A stretch of DNA of 64,000 nucleotides from Pseudozyma flocculosa PF-1. Its lineage: Eukaryota; Basidiomycota; Ustilaginomycetes; Ustilaginales; Ustilaginaceae. A model generated the notes under the pieces. That model was not told the DNA's origin. It searched no databases and worked only from the letters and a program-made list of their open reading frames with translations. Both the position numbers and the translations under genes were made by a program. Each line of letters opens with the position of its first letter. Position 1 is the stretch's first letter. Where the stretch lies: positions 923,759 through 987,758 of the forward strand of contig NW_006920869.1 of assembly GCF_000417875.1 (NCBI RefSeq), given 5' to 3'. Shown here in pieces: positions 29,450-38,915 of this stretch.

Positions 29450-30071
29450 CGGAACTCGAAATGCTCAAGACTGACTCGACTCTCGCTCTGAAGCCCAAGG
29501 ACTGAGGCGCAGGCACACAGGGTCGCAGAAAATCGCTGGAGAATCCTCTGACAGGACGAGCTAGCTTTTCGTCTGTACAATCGACTTTCTGTGATGGAGC
29601 TCTGGAAGCCGCGAGCGAGGATGAGGGCACGTCGAATAGCAGCTTTGACACGATGAGCCCGACGTCGAATGTGGCGTTCGACCTGGATGGACTCCGCTCG
29701 TCGAATGCCACATTCGACCCCCGCGCGCCGGCTGCCGGGCCAAGGGCCTCCACTTTTCTGGTGAAGTGCCGTGCGAGTCAGCCAAAGCTAGCCCCCCCGG
29801 GGAGAACACGCCCGTTGAAAATTGCAAATATAAAACGCCATTACAAAAGCTTGCTATTGCAGCATGCCCCGCTCCCACCGGGCCGAGCTTTCAGCCGAGT
29901 TCCGCTTCCTTCTCTCCACCACCACTAGCAACCTTCATCTCTCCCACTCTCTCCACCCTCCGCACCCTCTCCCACCCTCTTCACCCTCTCCGCCCTCTCC
30001 ACACTCGCCCGCTTGCAGCAGCAAGCCTTCCCGGGACGCCTCCGCCTCCATCCACCGACTCTGCCCGCAGG
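29450..30071. other. region between the Fanzor gene and the RING gene
   Basis: About 620 bp, no gene. For known Fanzor loci the guide RNA overlaps or follows the 3' end of the gene, so this is where it would be sought. It includes the inverted repeat at 29664-29718, an AT-rich patch aaatataaaa at about 29824-29833, and a pyrimidine-rich leader before the RING gene ATG at 30072. Confidence 0.4.
29664..29718 (+). repeat. 19-bp inverted repeat with palindromic arms downstream of the Fanzor gene
   Basis: Arms 29664-29682 and 29700-29718 are inverted copies with one mismatch around a 17-nt loop. Each arm is itself a dyad of the form GTCGAAt...aTTCGAC. A further CGTCGAAT occurs just upstream at 29632-29639. 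Could be a regulatory operator pair, an RNA hairpin, or an element end. Confidence 0.6.
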
Positions 30072-32126
30072 ATGTCGGAGCACGCCTCTGAAGCTGGTCC
30101 GAGCACGGCCCCACGACGGCGACGCAGCGCCTCGTCGTCGTCGTCCTCTGCGGGGCGGCGGCGTTCTGGTCTGGTGCGCGCCCTTTCAGCGCAGAGCACG
30201 CGATCGGACTCGAGCAACGTCAGCAGCGGCAGTGCCAAGGTCGACTGGGACTCTGGCGATGCGTATGACTATGTTCAGGGCAACGACGAGATCAGCGCGT
30301 TTCTGCACTGCCCCATCTGCCTCGGTCCGTTCTACGAGCCGGTCGGGTCGGTGCGGTGCTCGCACACATTCTGCAAGCTGTGCATCACCACTGCCCTGGC
30401 TGAGGCGGGGCCCGATGGCGAGCAAGACGAGGGTGCGCCGTCGCGGTCGCGTGCGACGAGGTGCCCATCGTGCCGCACCGAGGTCGGGCTGGACGACTTT
30501 CGGCCGACGGCGCTGCTGATCAAGAACATGGTCGACACGCTCCTCGTCCGCTGTCCGAACCGCGCCAAGGGCTGCGGACACACCTGCGAGCGGCACCTGG
30601 TGCGCGGGCACGTGGCGCGCGAGTGCGAGTACGAGTACGTCGATGCGGATCTCCACCAGGGCAAGCGGTGCGGCTGCCGGGCCAAGGTCATGCGCAAGGA
30701 CTGGCAGCGGCACGCGCTCGTCTGTCCAAAGAGAAAGGTCGACTGCGAGACGTGTCGCGAGCAGGTCCCTGCCGACGAGCTCGAGGTGAGTGCATGTCGC
30801 GGCGAGGGCCGCGATGCCCGTTGTACGACGGCCGATTGGCTGACCCGTGCGGCCCTTCTCCTCGACGAAAACCCCATCTTCTGCGGCTTTACTGCGACCG
30901 CACAGCGGCACTGCCAAACGTGCTCGCCCGAGCCGGCGTCGTGCTGGCACTGCGGGACGGAGTCGACGCGGAGCAGGTTGCCGCTGCACCTCGACGAGTG
31001 CCCGGAGCTTCCCGTGCCTTGTCGGCACGCACAATTCGGGTGCGACTGGCGAGGTCCGCGCTGGCAGCTCGAGGCCGAGGCGGAAACGACCGCCGACGCT
31101 TCGATCTACCACCTCACCTCCTGCCGCTACGAACCGCTCAAGGCCTTTTTCACCATCTTTGCGCGGCAGACGTCGGAGCTGCGGCGAGAAAACGACTCGC
31201 TGCGGCAGAGGCTGCAAGAGGTCGAAGGGAGGCAGCGGTCCTGCGATCGGAGGGTCGACGACTGCGTCCACAGCCTGGGCAGCTGGTACCGGCCCGCCGA
31301 GCAGGCATCCGACCATGGCGACGTTGCACCCGCTCTGACATTGCAAGGTCTTCATCGCTTTGACCTCGACGGCGGCGGACACGGGGCTGGACCAAGGCCG
31401 CCGCAACATGGCTCGTCGGCGACTTCCGCGCCAGATCAGCCGGTCCCGACGCTCGAGGATCGTCGATCGACGACGGAATCTGCTGCGACCTTGCGTTGGC
31501 CCTCGCCCATGTTCGCCGGCACCGGCAGCGGCCGGACGACTGCACCGGCCACTGACCACCGCACGACACCCGTCTATTCGCCGCCGCCGACGTCCCGCTC
31601 GGCGCCATCTTCGACCAACATCGACATCCCGCCGCCGTCCCTTTTGTCGCCGCCGGACACCATGCCCCGGCACCCTGCATCGTCGCGCCATCCGCCGACG
31701 ACGCCCCCGCTGGCCGAGACCACGTTGTCTGGCCTGCTGGCCTCGTTGCAGGACAGCATTGGCGCGCTCTTTGACGCCCTGACTTCCCTCGAGAGGCGGT
31801 ACGAGGATTCGCATCTGACCGCGGTGAGCGCCAGCTTCGAGGCGGCGCGCGCGACAGAAGAGACGGCGAGCCTGCGCCACGTCGTGCACGCCGTCCGGAT
31901 GCAGATCCATCAGATCCTCATGACGCAGCAGCGGGTGGCCCTCTTTTCTCCGCCCGCCTACGTCGGCCAGAACCAGGCCGAGGCGGCGTCTGCGGGGAGC
32001 GCGCCTCGAGGCTCCGCAAGCGAGGCCGCGCCCACGCCGTCGCATCCGGGGCCGCCGCCGCCGCCGGCCTGTAGTCCGCCCATGTTGGTGAGGAGGTGGG
32101 CAGGCTTCGACCAGACCAAACTCTGA
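30072..32126 (+). CDS. RING finger / TRAF-type zinc finger protein (probable E3 ubiquitin ligase)
   Basis: Exons 30072-30785 and 30906-32126, 644 aa; the 120-nt intron (gtgagtgcat to cgcacag) is in frame, so the unspliced frame is open too. N-terminus is serine-rich and disordered. RING at about residues 82-140: CPICLGPFYEPV, CSHTFCKLCI, then RCPSCRTEV with an acidic insert between halves. TRAF-type fingers follow: CPNRAKGCGHTCERHLVRGH, GCRAKVMRKDWQRHALVCPKRKVDC, and after the intron CQTCSPEPASCWHCG and CRHAQFGCDWRG. A coiled-coil-like segment (LRRENDSLRQRLQEVEGRQ) precedes a long proline/serine-rich C-terminal half. Layout resembles TRAF-like E3 ligases; substrate unknown. The extreme C-terminus could be altered by splicing at gtgagg (32088). 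Convergent with the PP2C gene, stops 120 bp apart. Confidence 0.82.
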   Translation: MSEHASEAGPSTAPRRRRSASSSSSSAGRRRSGLVRALSAQSTRSDSSNVSSGSAKVDWDSGDAYDYVQGNDEISAFLHCPICLGPFYEPVGSVRCSHTFCKLCITTALAEAGPDGEQDEGAPSRSRATRCPSCRTEVGLDDFRPTALLIKNMVDTLLVRCPNRAKGCGHTCERHLVRGHVARECEYEYVDADLHQGKRCGCRAKVMRKDWQRHALVCPKRKVDCETCREQVPADELEVSACRGEGRDARCTTADWLTRAALLLDENPIFCGFTATAQRHCQTCSPEPASCWHCGTESTRSRLPLHLDECPELPVPCRHAQFGCDWRGPRWQLEAEAETTADASIYHLTSCRYEPLKAFFTIFARQTSELRRENDSLRQRLQEVEGRQRSCDRRVDDCVHSLGSWYRPAEQASDHGDVAPALTLQGLHRFDLDGGGHGAGPRPPQHGSSATSAPDQPVPTLEDRRSTTESAATLRWPSPMFAGTGSGRTTAPATDHRTTPVYSPPPTSRSAPSSTNIDIPPPSLLSPPDTMPRHPASSRHPPTTPPLAETTLSGLLASLQDSIGALFDALTSLERRYEDSHLTAVSASFEAARATEETASLRHVVHAVRMQIHQILMTQQRVALFSPPAYVGQNQAEAASAGSAPRGSASEAAPTPSHPGPPPPPACSPPMLVRRWAGFDQTKL

Positions 32127-32246
32127 TCAGACAGCCGGATGGCGCCGCCAAGGCAGCCTGGACATTGTATTCTACCGCCTTGCCGTCTGACGACGTGGGA
32201 CAAAGCTTGGCTGCTCGAGCTGTCGCGTCGCTGGGCATTGCACGGT

Positions 32247-33223
32247 TCAGCCTTCGATGACGAGGCAGCAGACGAGGGCGACGTCGTCGACCTTGCCGCC
32301 TGGAAAGTGGATGCCGTACCGCGCCGCCTCGCGTTCAAAGGGGCTCTGCTTGGTCTGCGAGTTCTGGCAGATCCTCGCGTACTCGACCAGGTTGGTGGCC
32401 AGCACCTCGACAAACTCCTGGTCCTCTTCGAGGCTGTCTTTCTTGGCCGACCCATCGGGCTGCCTTGCGACGTATTTTGCGTGATGCCGTTCCTTGATGA
32501 ACCTGGCAAACTGCGGGATCTCGACGCGGGCGTCGACGTTGTCAAAGAGGCCGTCGGTGCCGACGATGACGAGGTCGCCGTGCTGCAGCTTGCACTCCCA
32601 CGTGGCGGCGTCCTTTGGCAGGTTCGAGATGCTTCCCTCTTGCCGCATCTCGATGGGGAGCTTGGCGAGCTGGAGCGGCGTATTGAAGCCGAGCTGCTGC
32701 GGGGGGCTGGCGTAGAGGAGCCCTTGCTTGCCCTTGCCCTGCCGCAGCACGATGAAGCCCGAGTCTCCGAGGTTGGCGCTGCGCAGGATGCCCGAGGCGG
32801 CGTCGAGCGTCACGAGGCAGGCCGTCGCGCTGCCGGCCACCACCAGGGGCTCGTCGAGCACCTTGTCGAATGCCTCGGACAGGATGGCCTTGGGTGCCAC
32901 GCCAGCGCCACCGAGCGCCGTTTCGGGATCTGCGCTCGACAGCTCGGCCTTTTTGGATGCGTAGTACATGAGCGACTGCGAGAAGAGCGACGGGTCGATG
33001 CCGCTCTCTGTCCAGCCTCCGACGCCGTCTGCGACGCCGATGGCCTTGTCGCCCGCCGCACCCATGTCGGTGCACAGCAGAGCATCCTCGCCCGCATCGC
33101 CGCCCTTGAGCAGGGCATCGCGCCACCTCCCCACGTCGCTATCCGCCGGAAAGCCGATCTTGGCCGCCTCCTTTGGCGAGGGTGCGGGCGATGAGCCGTC
33201 TTGCGAGTTGGAGCCGCCGCCTC

Positions 33224-33309
<86 letters not shown>

Positions 33310-33743
33310 AGGTCGTCCTCGGGGTGCCGAGGCTTTCCGGCAAAGGCGTAGGATGTGAGGAACTGGAAGGGAGCCTTTGAGCTGCGATTCGTCGATGTGG
33401 TCAGCGTGCGGCTGGACCCGACGCTGAGGTGCACCGTGTGCCACGGCCGCCGATCGAGGCCGAGGCGAGGGTCGCGGCCAGGAGCCGACGGCACCACGCT
33501 TGGAGCACAGCGCGCGCTGCTATACGAGGGGCATCGCAAAGGGCCCGAGGCTGGCGCACTACGGGACGGACCGGTGCCGAGGGTGGCCGTCGACAGAGTG
33601 GTGGATGCCAATGACGATGGCTGGAGCACTGCGGATGGGGCTGCGGGTGCGGGCCGTGCCTGCCGCTGCGACTGCTGCGAAGCAGGCACGAGCGGCTGCC
33701 GATGGGCCTGCGTCAGAGCCCGCTTGACCACGTATCTCTCCAT
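32247..33743 (-). CDS. PTC7: PP2C-type protein phosphatase, mitochondrial (PTC7-like), with a polyglutamine tract
   Basis: Single-exon 498-aa protein on the minus strand. Mn/Mg-dependent Ser/Thr phosphatase; in yeast Ptc7 dephosphorylates the CoQ protein Coq7. The N-terminal about 130 residues are basic and S/T/A-rich, like a mitochondrial presequence (RTLTTSTNRSSKAPFQF). A run of 28 Gln follows (27 CAG, 1 CAA). The catalytic domain begins at GEDALLCTD and shows GVADGVGGW, ANLGDSGFIVLR, DLVIVGTDGLFDN and the terminal VDDVALVCCLV, all PTC7/TOPP-like. The polyQ lies in the linker before the phosphatase domain and so is unlikely to disrupt catalysis. Divergent from the CDC1-like gene. Confidence 0.9.
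33225..33308 (-). repeat. CAG/CTG trinucleotide repeat coding for polyglutamine
   Basis: 28 in-frame units (CTG on the plus strand) inside the PTC7-like gene: uninterrupted CAG except for one CAA at the 3' coding end. Confidence 0.95.
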
Positions 33744-34112
33744 GCTCCAAGGTAGTACGATGGTCTAGAGGTTGGCAGGAGGGTTGGTGGGTGGCAAGCG
33801 GACGAGGTAGACGTACGTGAGCAGGGTAGCTAGTAGAGTGGCTGGATGGACGGCGCCTTGTGGAGTGATGCAGGCCGAGGAATTTTGTGGGTCGCCTGGC
33901 CACGCCAAGTCCTGACACCGCCTCGGGCCCGCCTGGTCAGACCTAGCCTGACGTACGTATGTATGTAGGCCCTGCAGACAAAAGCAGGACGGCGACCGTG
34001 CACCCACCCACCCACCGCCCATCACCTTGCTTGCTTGCTGCTTTGTCTCCAACGCCCCACACGCTTAGCTTCCGCACAAGGCCGGGCAACGACATACGCA
34101 GTCCCGGCAACA
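33744..34112. other. divergent promoter region between the PTC7-like and CDC1-like genes
   Basis: About 370 bp, no gene. Contains tacgtacgtatgtatgta (about 33951-33967) and cacccacccaccc repeats at about 34002-34015. Confidence 0.45.
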
Positions 34113-36005
34113 ATGACGGTCCGCGACGGCACCGCGCGGTCACCGTCGCGGTGGCGGCGCCTGCTCTCGCCCGCCTTGCATGTCCAGTGCATGCGGGCAG
34201 CGTGGGTGCTCCTCGTCTTCTACTACGAGCGCGTCGTCTTCGACCAAGCCGCCACCACCCATTGCCCGTGGCCCCGGATCGAGGCGGAAGCCAGCGCCAC
34301 CGGCAGCTTTGACATTCTCGTCGTCACCGATCCCCAGATCATCGACGCCTTCACCTACCCGGACCTCCCCTTGCCTCGCGTCCTCTTCCCGATTGTCCGC
34401 CACTTTTCAGACCGCTATCTCAGAAACGCCTGGCGCAGCTTGATCCTCGATCCGTCCCGTTGGGCCAAGGACGAGCGGCCTGCCTCGCCAGTAACCCCGC
34501 GGTCGAGGCGGACGTCGAGACCTCGGCTTCCGGATGCCGTTGTCTGGATGGGCGACCTAACCGACGGTGGCCGACGGGAAATGGATCGCCAACAGTGAGT
34601 GCGGTGCGCTAGACCCCTTGAGCAGCAGTCAGACCGCGTTGATTGCTGAACCGCGGGGAACGGGAACGACGTCGACAGGTGGGGTCGTCTCCACGACCGT
34701 TTCGACTCCATGTTTGCGTTGCCCCGTCTGGAACCCGTGGACACGGCCTCGAGTGTCGACGGCGAGCGCCTGGTGCTCACCCGACGTCAGGCGGCGAGGG
34801 ACGCGCTGCCGGTCTTCTACATGGCCGGCAATCACGACATCGGCCTGCCGAAAGCGCCCGGTCAGCTCGACACGAATCTGGCCAGCTCCAGCTCCCGCAG
34901 TCGGTTCATTGAGCGGTACGGCATCGATTCCGACGCTGCAGGCCACGCCGTCCGAGGTGCAGCCGCATCGACTCGACGCACCCTCAACGCCCGCATCGGT
35001 GTGTCGCTGCCCTCGACCTCTGGCGCTGATGCAGGCAGAACAACTCACGAGCTGGTTCTCGTCGACGCCGAGGCCCTCGTCGGCATGCAGAGGGCAGGTG
35101 GCGGGCCTTACGATACCCGTACGCCACCGGCCCATCAGGGGCAGCTCGATGGCCCTCTGCTCGACGAGGCACGGACGGCCTTTCCCGACACCTTTGACTT
35201 TATCGAGCGTATCGCCAATGAGTCGACATCGCCCGCCCGCATCCTGTTCAGCCACGTCCCGCTCCATCGGCCCGACGCTTCGCGCTGCAACCATCCCGTT
35301 GGCTCAACGCGTCATCGCGTCTTGCGCGAAGCCCCGCGGCCACTCCACCAGGACACTGATCGAGCTTCGACCTACCAGAACCTGCTGGGACCAGAGATAT
35401 CGCATTGGCTCTTGGCCCAGATCGACCCAGTCGCCGTCTTCAGCGGGGACGATCACGACCATTGCGAGGCCACGCATCGGCGCGTCTCGGAGCGTCTGCG
35501 ACAAGGGCCGGTCCAGGGCTTCGAGCCCGGCGAGATCCCGGAGCTGACCGTCAAGTCCCTCTCTATGACTGAAGGCGTTAGGCTGCCGGGTTTTGCTCGG
35601 CTCAGCCTCTTTACTCCACACTCCGGCGAGGGCCTTAGCGCGGCATACAGACCCTGCCTCATGCCCGATCAGATCGGCATCTGGACCCAAGTCTACGTTC
35701 CAGCGTTTCTGCTCAGTTTGGGCGTCCTCTTTGCCCTGCGCAATTTCTCCGGTCGGGGCCGGCTGCACGATCTTCTGCCTACCTCCTCCTCGATGGTTGG
35801 CCACAAGGAGGCGGACATGATGAGACGGTCGGCGCAGCGCAAAGCCAAGCGTAGGGATAGCCACGATGACGCCGAAGAAGGATTGCTTGGCGCGGTCCCT
35901 AGCGGTGCGAACGGGACCGCGGGCGGTAGTTGGCTGAAGGATCTGGGCGCCGTCTGCATCATCGCGATTCCCTTTTGGCTCGTCTTTCAGGCTGGCCTGT
36001 TGTAG
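34113..36005 (+). CDS. CDC1: CDC1/MPPE1-like metallophosphoesterase of the ER-Golgi
   Basis: Exons 34113-34594 and 34679-36005, 602 aa. The spliced junction restores DRQQ-WGRLHDRFDSMF. The family removes ethanolamine phosphate from GPI anchors (Cdc1, Ted1, MPPE1). Membrane segments: one near residues 28-45 and two at the C-terminus (VYVPAFLLSLGVLFAL and LGAVCIIAIPFWLVFQAGLL). Metal-site blocks in order: VVTDPQIID, VVWMGDLTDGG, YMAGNHDIGLP, FSHVPLHR and VFSGDDHDHCE. Start 34113 precedes the first membrane anchor. Divergent from PTC7 and convergent with UGD. Confidence 0.87.
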
Positions 36006-36324
36006 GCCATAATTTTCCAAACGATGCATTGATCCCCTACGGCATCGCCGCCGGTCCGCCGCAGCGCCTCGTCCGCGAGCCATCCGATGACCCTGTCCCA
36101 AACCAACGCGAGCCGTTCGTGACCCTCGCGGGCCGTCACAGTAGCAAGCCTCGAGGTACGCGGCCATGCAATTGCCACGGCGGTATCCGTCATCTGGTCG
36201 CTTCAAGGCACTGAGTGGTCTACAGCTCGGATCGGGAGGGTATAAGTGGGGTTGCTGCTGCGGGACCAGTACGGACATCCTGCGCGCTGATGCCGCCGGG
36301 GTGCCAGACGCGCGGCTTCACTCG
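36006..36324. other. convergent spacer between the CDC1-like and UGD genes
   Basis: About 320 bp, presumed 3' UTRs. No gene seen. Confidence 0.4.
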
Positions 36325-37899
36325 TCATGCCCAGATGGGGTCGATGATCTGCGGACCTTTGCCCACGGTGTGGACGCGGAAACCGATCTTCCTCAGCGTC
36401 TGCGCGTCGACGACGCCCCGACCGTCGAAGACGAAGGCCGGCTTCTTCATCGTGGCGTAGATGCCCCTCCACTCGTCCTCGGCCTTCTGGGCGAATTCGT
36501 CCCACTCGGTGCAAATCACCACCGCCTCGGCGTCTCTGCACGCTTCCTCGGGCGACGGGGCGATGGTGACCTGGGCACGCACTGCCTCAAAGTCGTCGAC
36601 GACGCCCGGCTCCGTCAGGTCGAGCAGGATCTGCTCCCGCGGGACCTTTGGGTCGTAGATCGAGATGAAAGCCTTTTCCTGGCGGAACGACTTGCAGAGC
36701 GTGATGGCCGGCGCCTCGCGAGTGTCGCCCGTGTCCTTCTTGAATGCGAAGCCGAGGACCGCGACCTTTTTCATCGTGATGGTGTTGAAGAGCGTCTGGA
36801 CGACCTTGCGGGCGAAGCGCGACTTCTGGTACTCGTTCATCAGGATGACCTGGTGCCAGTAGGCCGCCACCTCGGTCAGGCCCAGGGACTCGGAAAGGTA
36901 GACGAGGTTGAGGATGTCCTTTTGGAAGCAGGAACCGCCGAACCCAATCGAAGCCTTGAGGAACTTGGGGCCGATGCGTGCATCTAGTCCGCAGGCGTGC
37001 GCGACCTCGGACACGTCGGCACCCGTGGCCTCGCAGATGGCCGACAGCGAGTTGATGGACGAGATCCGCTGGGCAAGCAGCGCATTGGCGGCCTGTCGAG
37101 GGTGACGGAGGGACGAGGATCAGCTTCCAGTGGCTCCCGATCAGGCTTCCTCGGGCAGAATCGGACTCACCAGCTTGCTCAACTCGCTGGACCACAGCCC
37201 CGTCTCGTAGATCTTGCTACCGTCGACCCAATTTTCATAGACCTCCCTGAGCGCGTGAGCGGCCATCTTGCCCTCCCTCGTGTCGAGGCTTCCGATCAAG
37301 ACCCGATCGGGGTTGTACAGGTCCCGGATCGCCGTCCCCTCGGCCAAAAACTCGGGGTTGGAGAGGATCTGGAAAGTGATCTGCTTGCCGTCCTCGGTCT
37401 CTGATGTGTTGGACTCGAGAATGGTGCGCATCGAAGCCGCGGTGCGACACGGCACCGTCGACTTCTCCACGATGATCTTGGACGAGGTTGCTACCGACGC
37501 GATGCGGCGCGTGCACGCCTCGACGTAGTGAAGGTCGGCCGCGAAGCCCTTGCCCACGCCGCTCGTCTTCGTGGGGGTGTTGACGCTGACAAAGATCAGG
37601 TCGGCCTCGCGGATGCCGGCGTCAATGTCGGTGCTGAAGAAGAGATTGCGGCCGCGGCACCGGCGAACGACGTCGTCAAGGCCCGGCTCAAAGACTGGCA
37701 GCTTTTCGGAGTTCCAGGCATCGATGCGGAGCGGGTTGACGTCGACGATAATGACCTTGATGTGTGGGCACTTTAGGGCAATGACCGAGCACGTTGGGCC
37801 CCCAACGTAGCCGGCTCCGATGCAGCAGATCGTCCGCACTCGCGAGGGCAGCGACTGCATGTCAGGGATGTAGATGGCGGAGTCCGGCGGTGACGACAT
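36325..37899 (-). CDS. UGD1: UDP-glucose 6-dehydrogenase
   Basis: Oxidises UDP-glucose to UDP-glucuronate with two NAD+, supplying glucuronic acid and xylose units for wall and capsule-like polymers. Exons (minus) 37899-37171 and 37092-36325, 78-nt intron, 498 aa, family length. NAD-binding GAGYVGG at 28-34, VSVNTPTK, the [11 protein letters not shown] loop, [13 protein letters not shown], the dimer-core [15 protein letters not shown], the catalytic cysteine in [10 protein letters not shown] (about C298), and the C-terminal half with [18 protein letters not shown] and FDGRGVVD. Convergent with the CDC1-like gene and divergent from the amidase. Confidence 0.95.
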
Positions 37900-38915
37900 G
37901 GCTATGGTGGTTGAGTGGGTCTTGGAGGAAGAGTTGCGCAGCAGTTGATGGATAAGATGACAGAAGGGCAAGAGGATCTGGTGGGCTGGCTCTTAAGAAG
38001 GGCGGCGCTTGGGAGAAACGGAACGGTGGCAAGGAGGGATCACAACATCAAAGACACCGGCTGGTGGCCCGCGGCCCGCGAGACCAGGCTGATCCACAAG
38101 AGGCCACGAGTCAGGGATCAAGTCGCGGCGAATGCAGGCCAGGGGCAAGCAGCCAGGACGTCGACTGGTGTGGGCTTGAATTCGCATCTAGCGCGGGGGC
38201 GACGAGTGGCATTCAAGGGTGCTGTCGCTGCTACCGATAGTACAACCAGTGCAGTCCACGTTTGCTCCAGGGCCGCGAGGGCAGGAACGGGCGGGTGAAC
38301 AACGGGTTGGGCCAGCGATCCTTTGCCGACAGCTTCTTTTGGGGTGGAGAAGCTACTGTTCATGATTGCTTCACGGACTGTACCTGGGGTTCCACCGGTG
38401 GTAATAAATCGACCCAGACTGACTCCGTCGCCGGTGTCCTTCTTGCATTTTTGCTGCGTGCCAACGAAGGGAGAGCGAGGGTCTGGGGACGGCTTGGTCG
38501 GGGAAGAAGCTAAAGCTAAGGGAGGGTGGTGGTGGTGAACGTGGACCCTTGGGGCTGAGCACGTTGGCACCCTTGCCACCTGTCACGTTCCGCCCCTCTC
38601 GGTGCCGGGGCCGTCTCGGCATTGCCTCGGCAGCATGACTCGGTTCCGAAGACACGCTGCCGTGCCCGGCCCGCTTTCAGCGGGGATGAGCGGGCACCGG
38701 CAGGCCGTTGCATCCGAAACCCGGAGTGCCCCCTCCTCAGTCGTTGGCGGCCCGAGCGTCGCTGCGCAGCCACCTTTATCTTGCTCGCTGCTCGACCCAG
38801 CACTCTTCACCCGACATCCCGCCACCGATCGCATCGACTTGGATATCAATCGACCGCCTTTCAGGTCTACCGTCCCTCGCCTCCCCCATTTCATCCCCCG
38901 CCTTGACACGCAACC
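37900..38915. other. divergent promoter region between UGD and amidase
   Basis: About 1 kb, no gene supported. One GATAAG occurs at 37951-37956. The part next to the amidase is pyrimidine-rich. Confidence 0.4.

Noticed and set aside
25404..29568. AGCTAGCT palindromes on both sides of the Fanzor gene (about 25408 and 29560) as element ends
   Set aside because: An 8-bp palindrome is present by chance elsewhere (for example about 13076), the flanks do not match further and no target duplication is seen. Fanzor element borders remain unknown.
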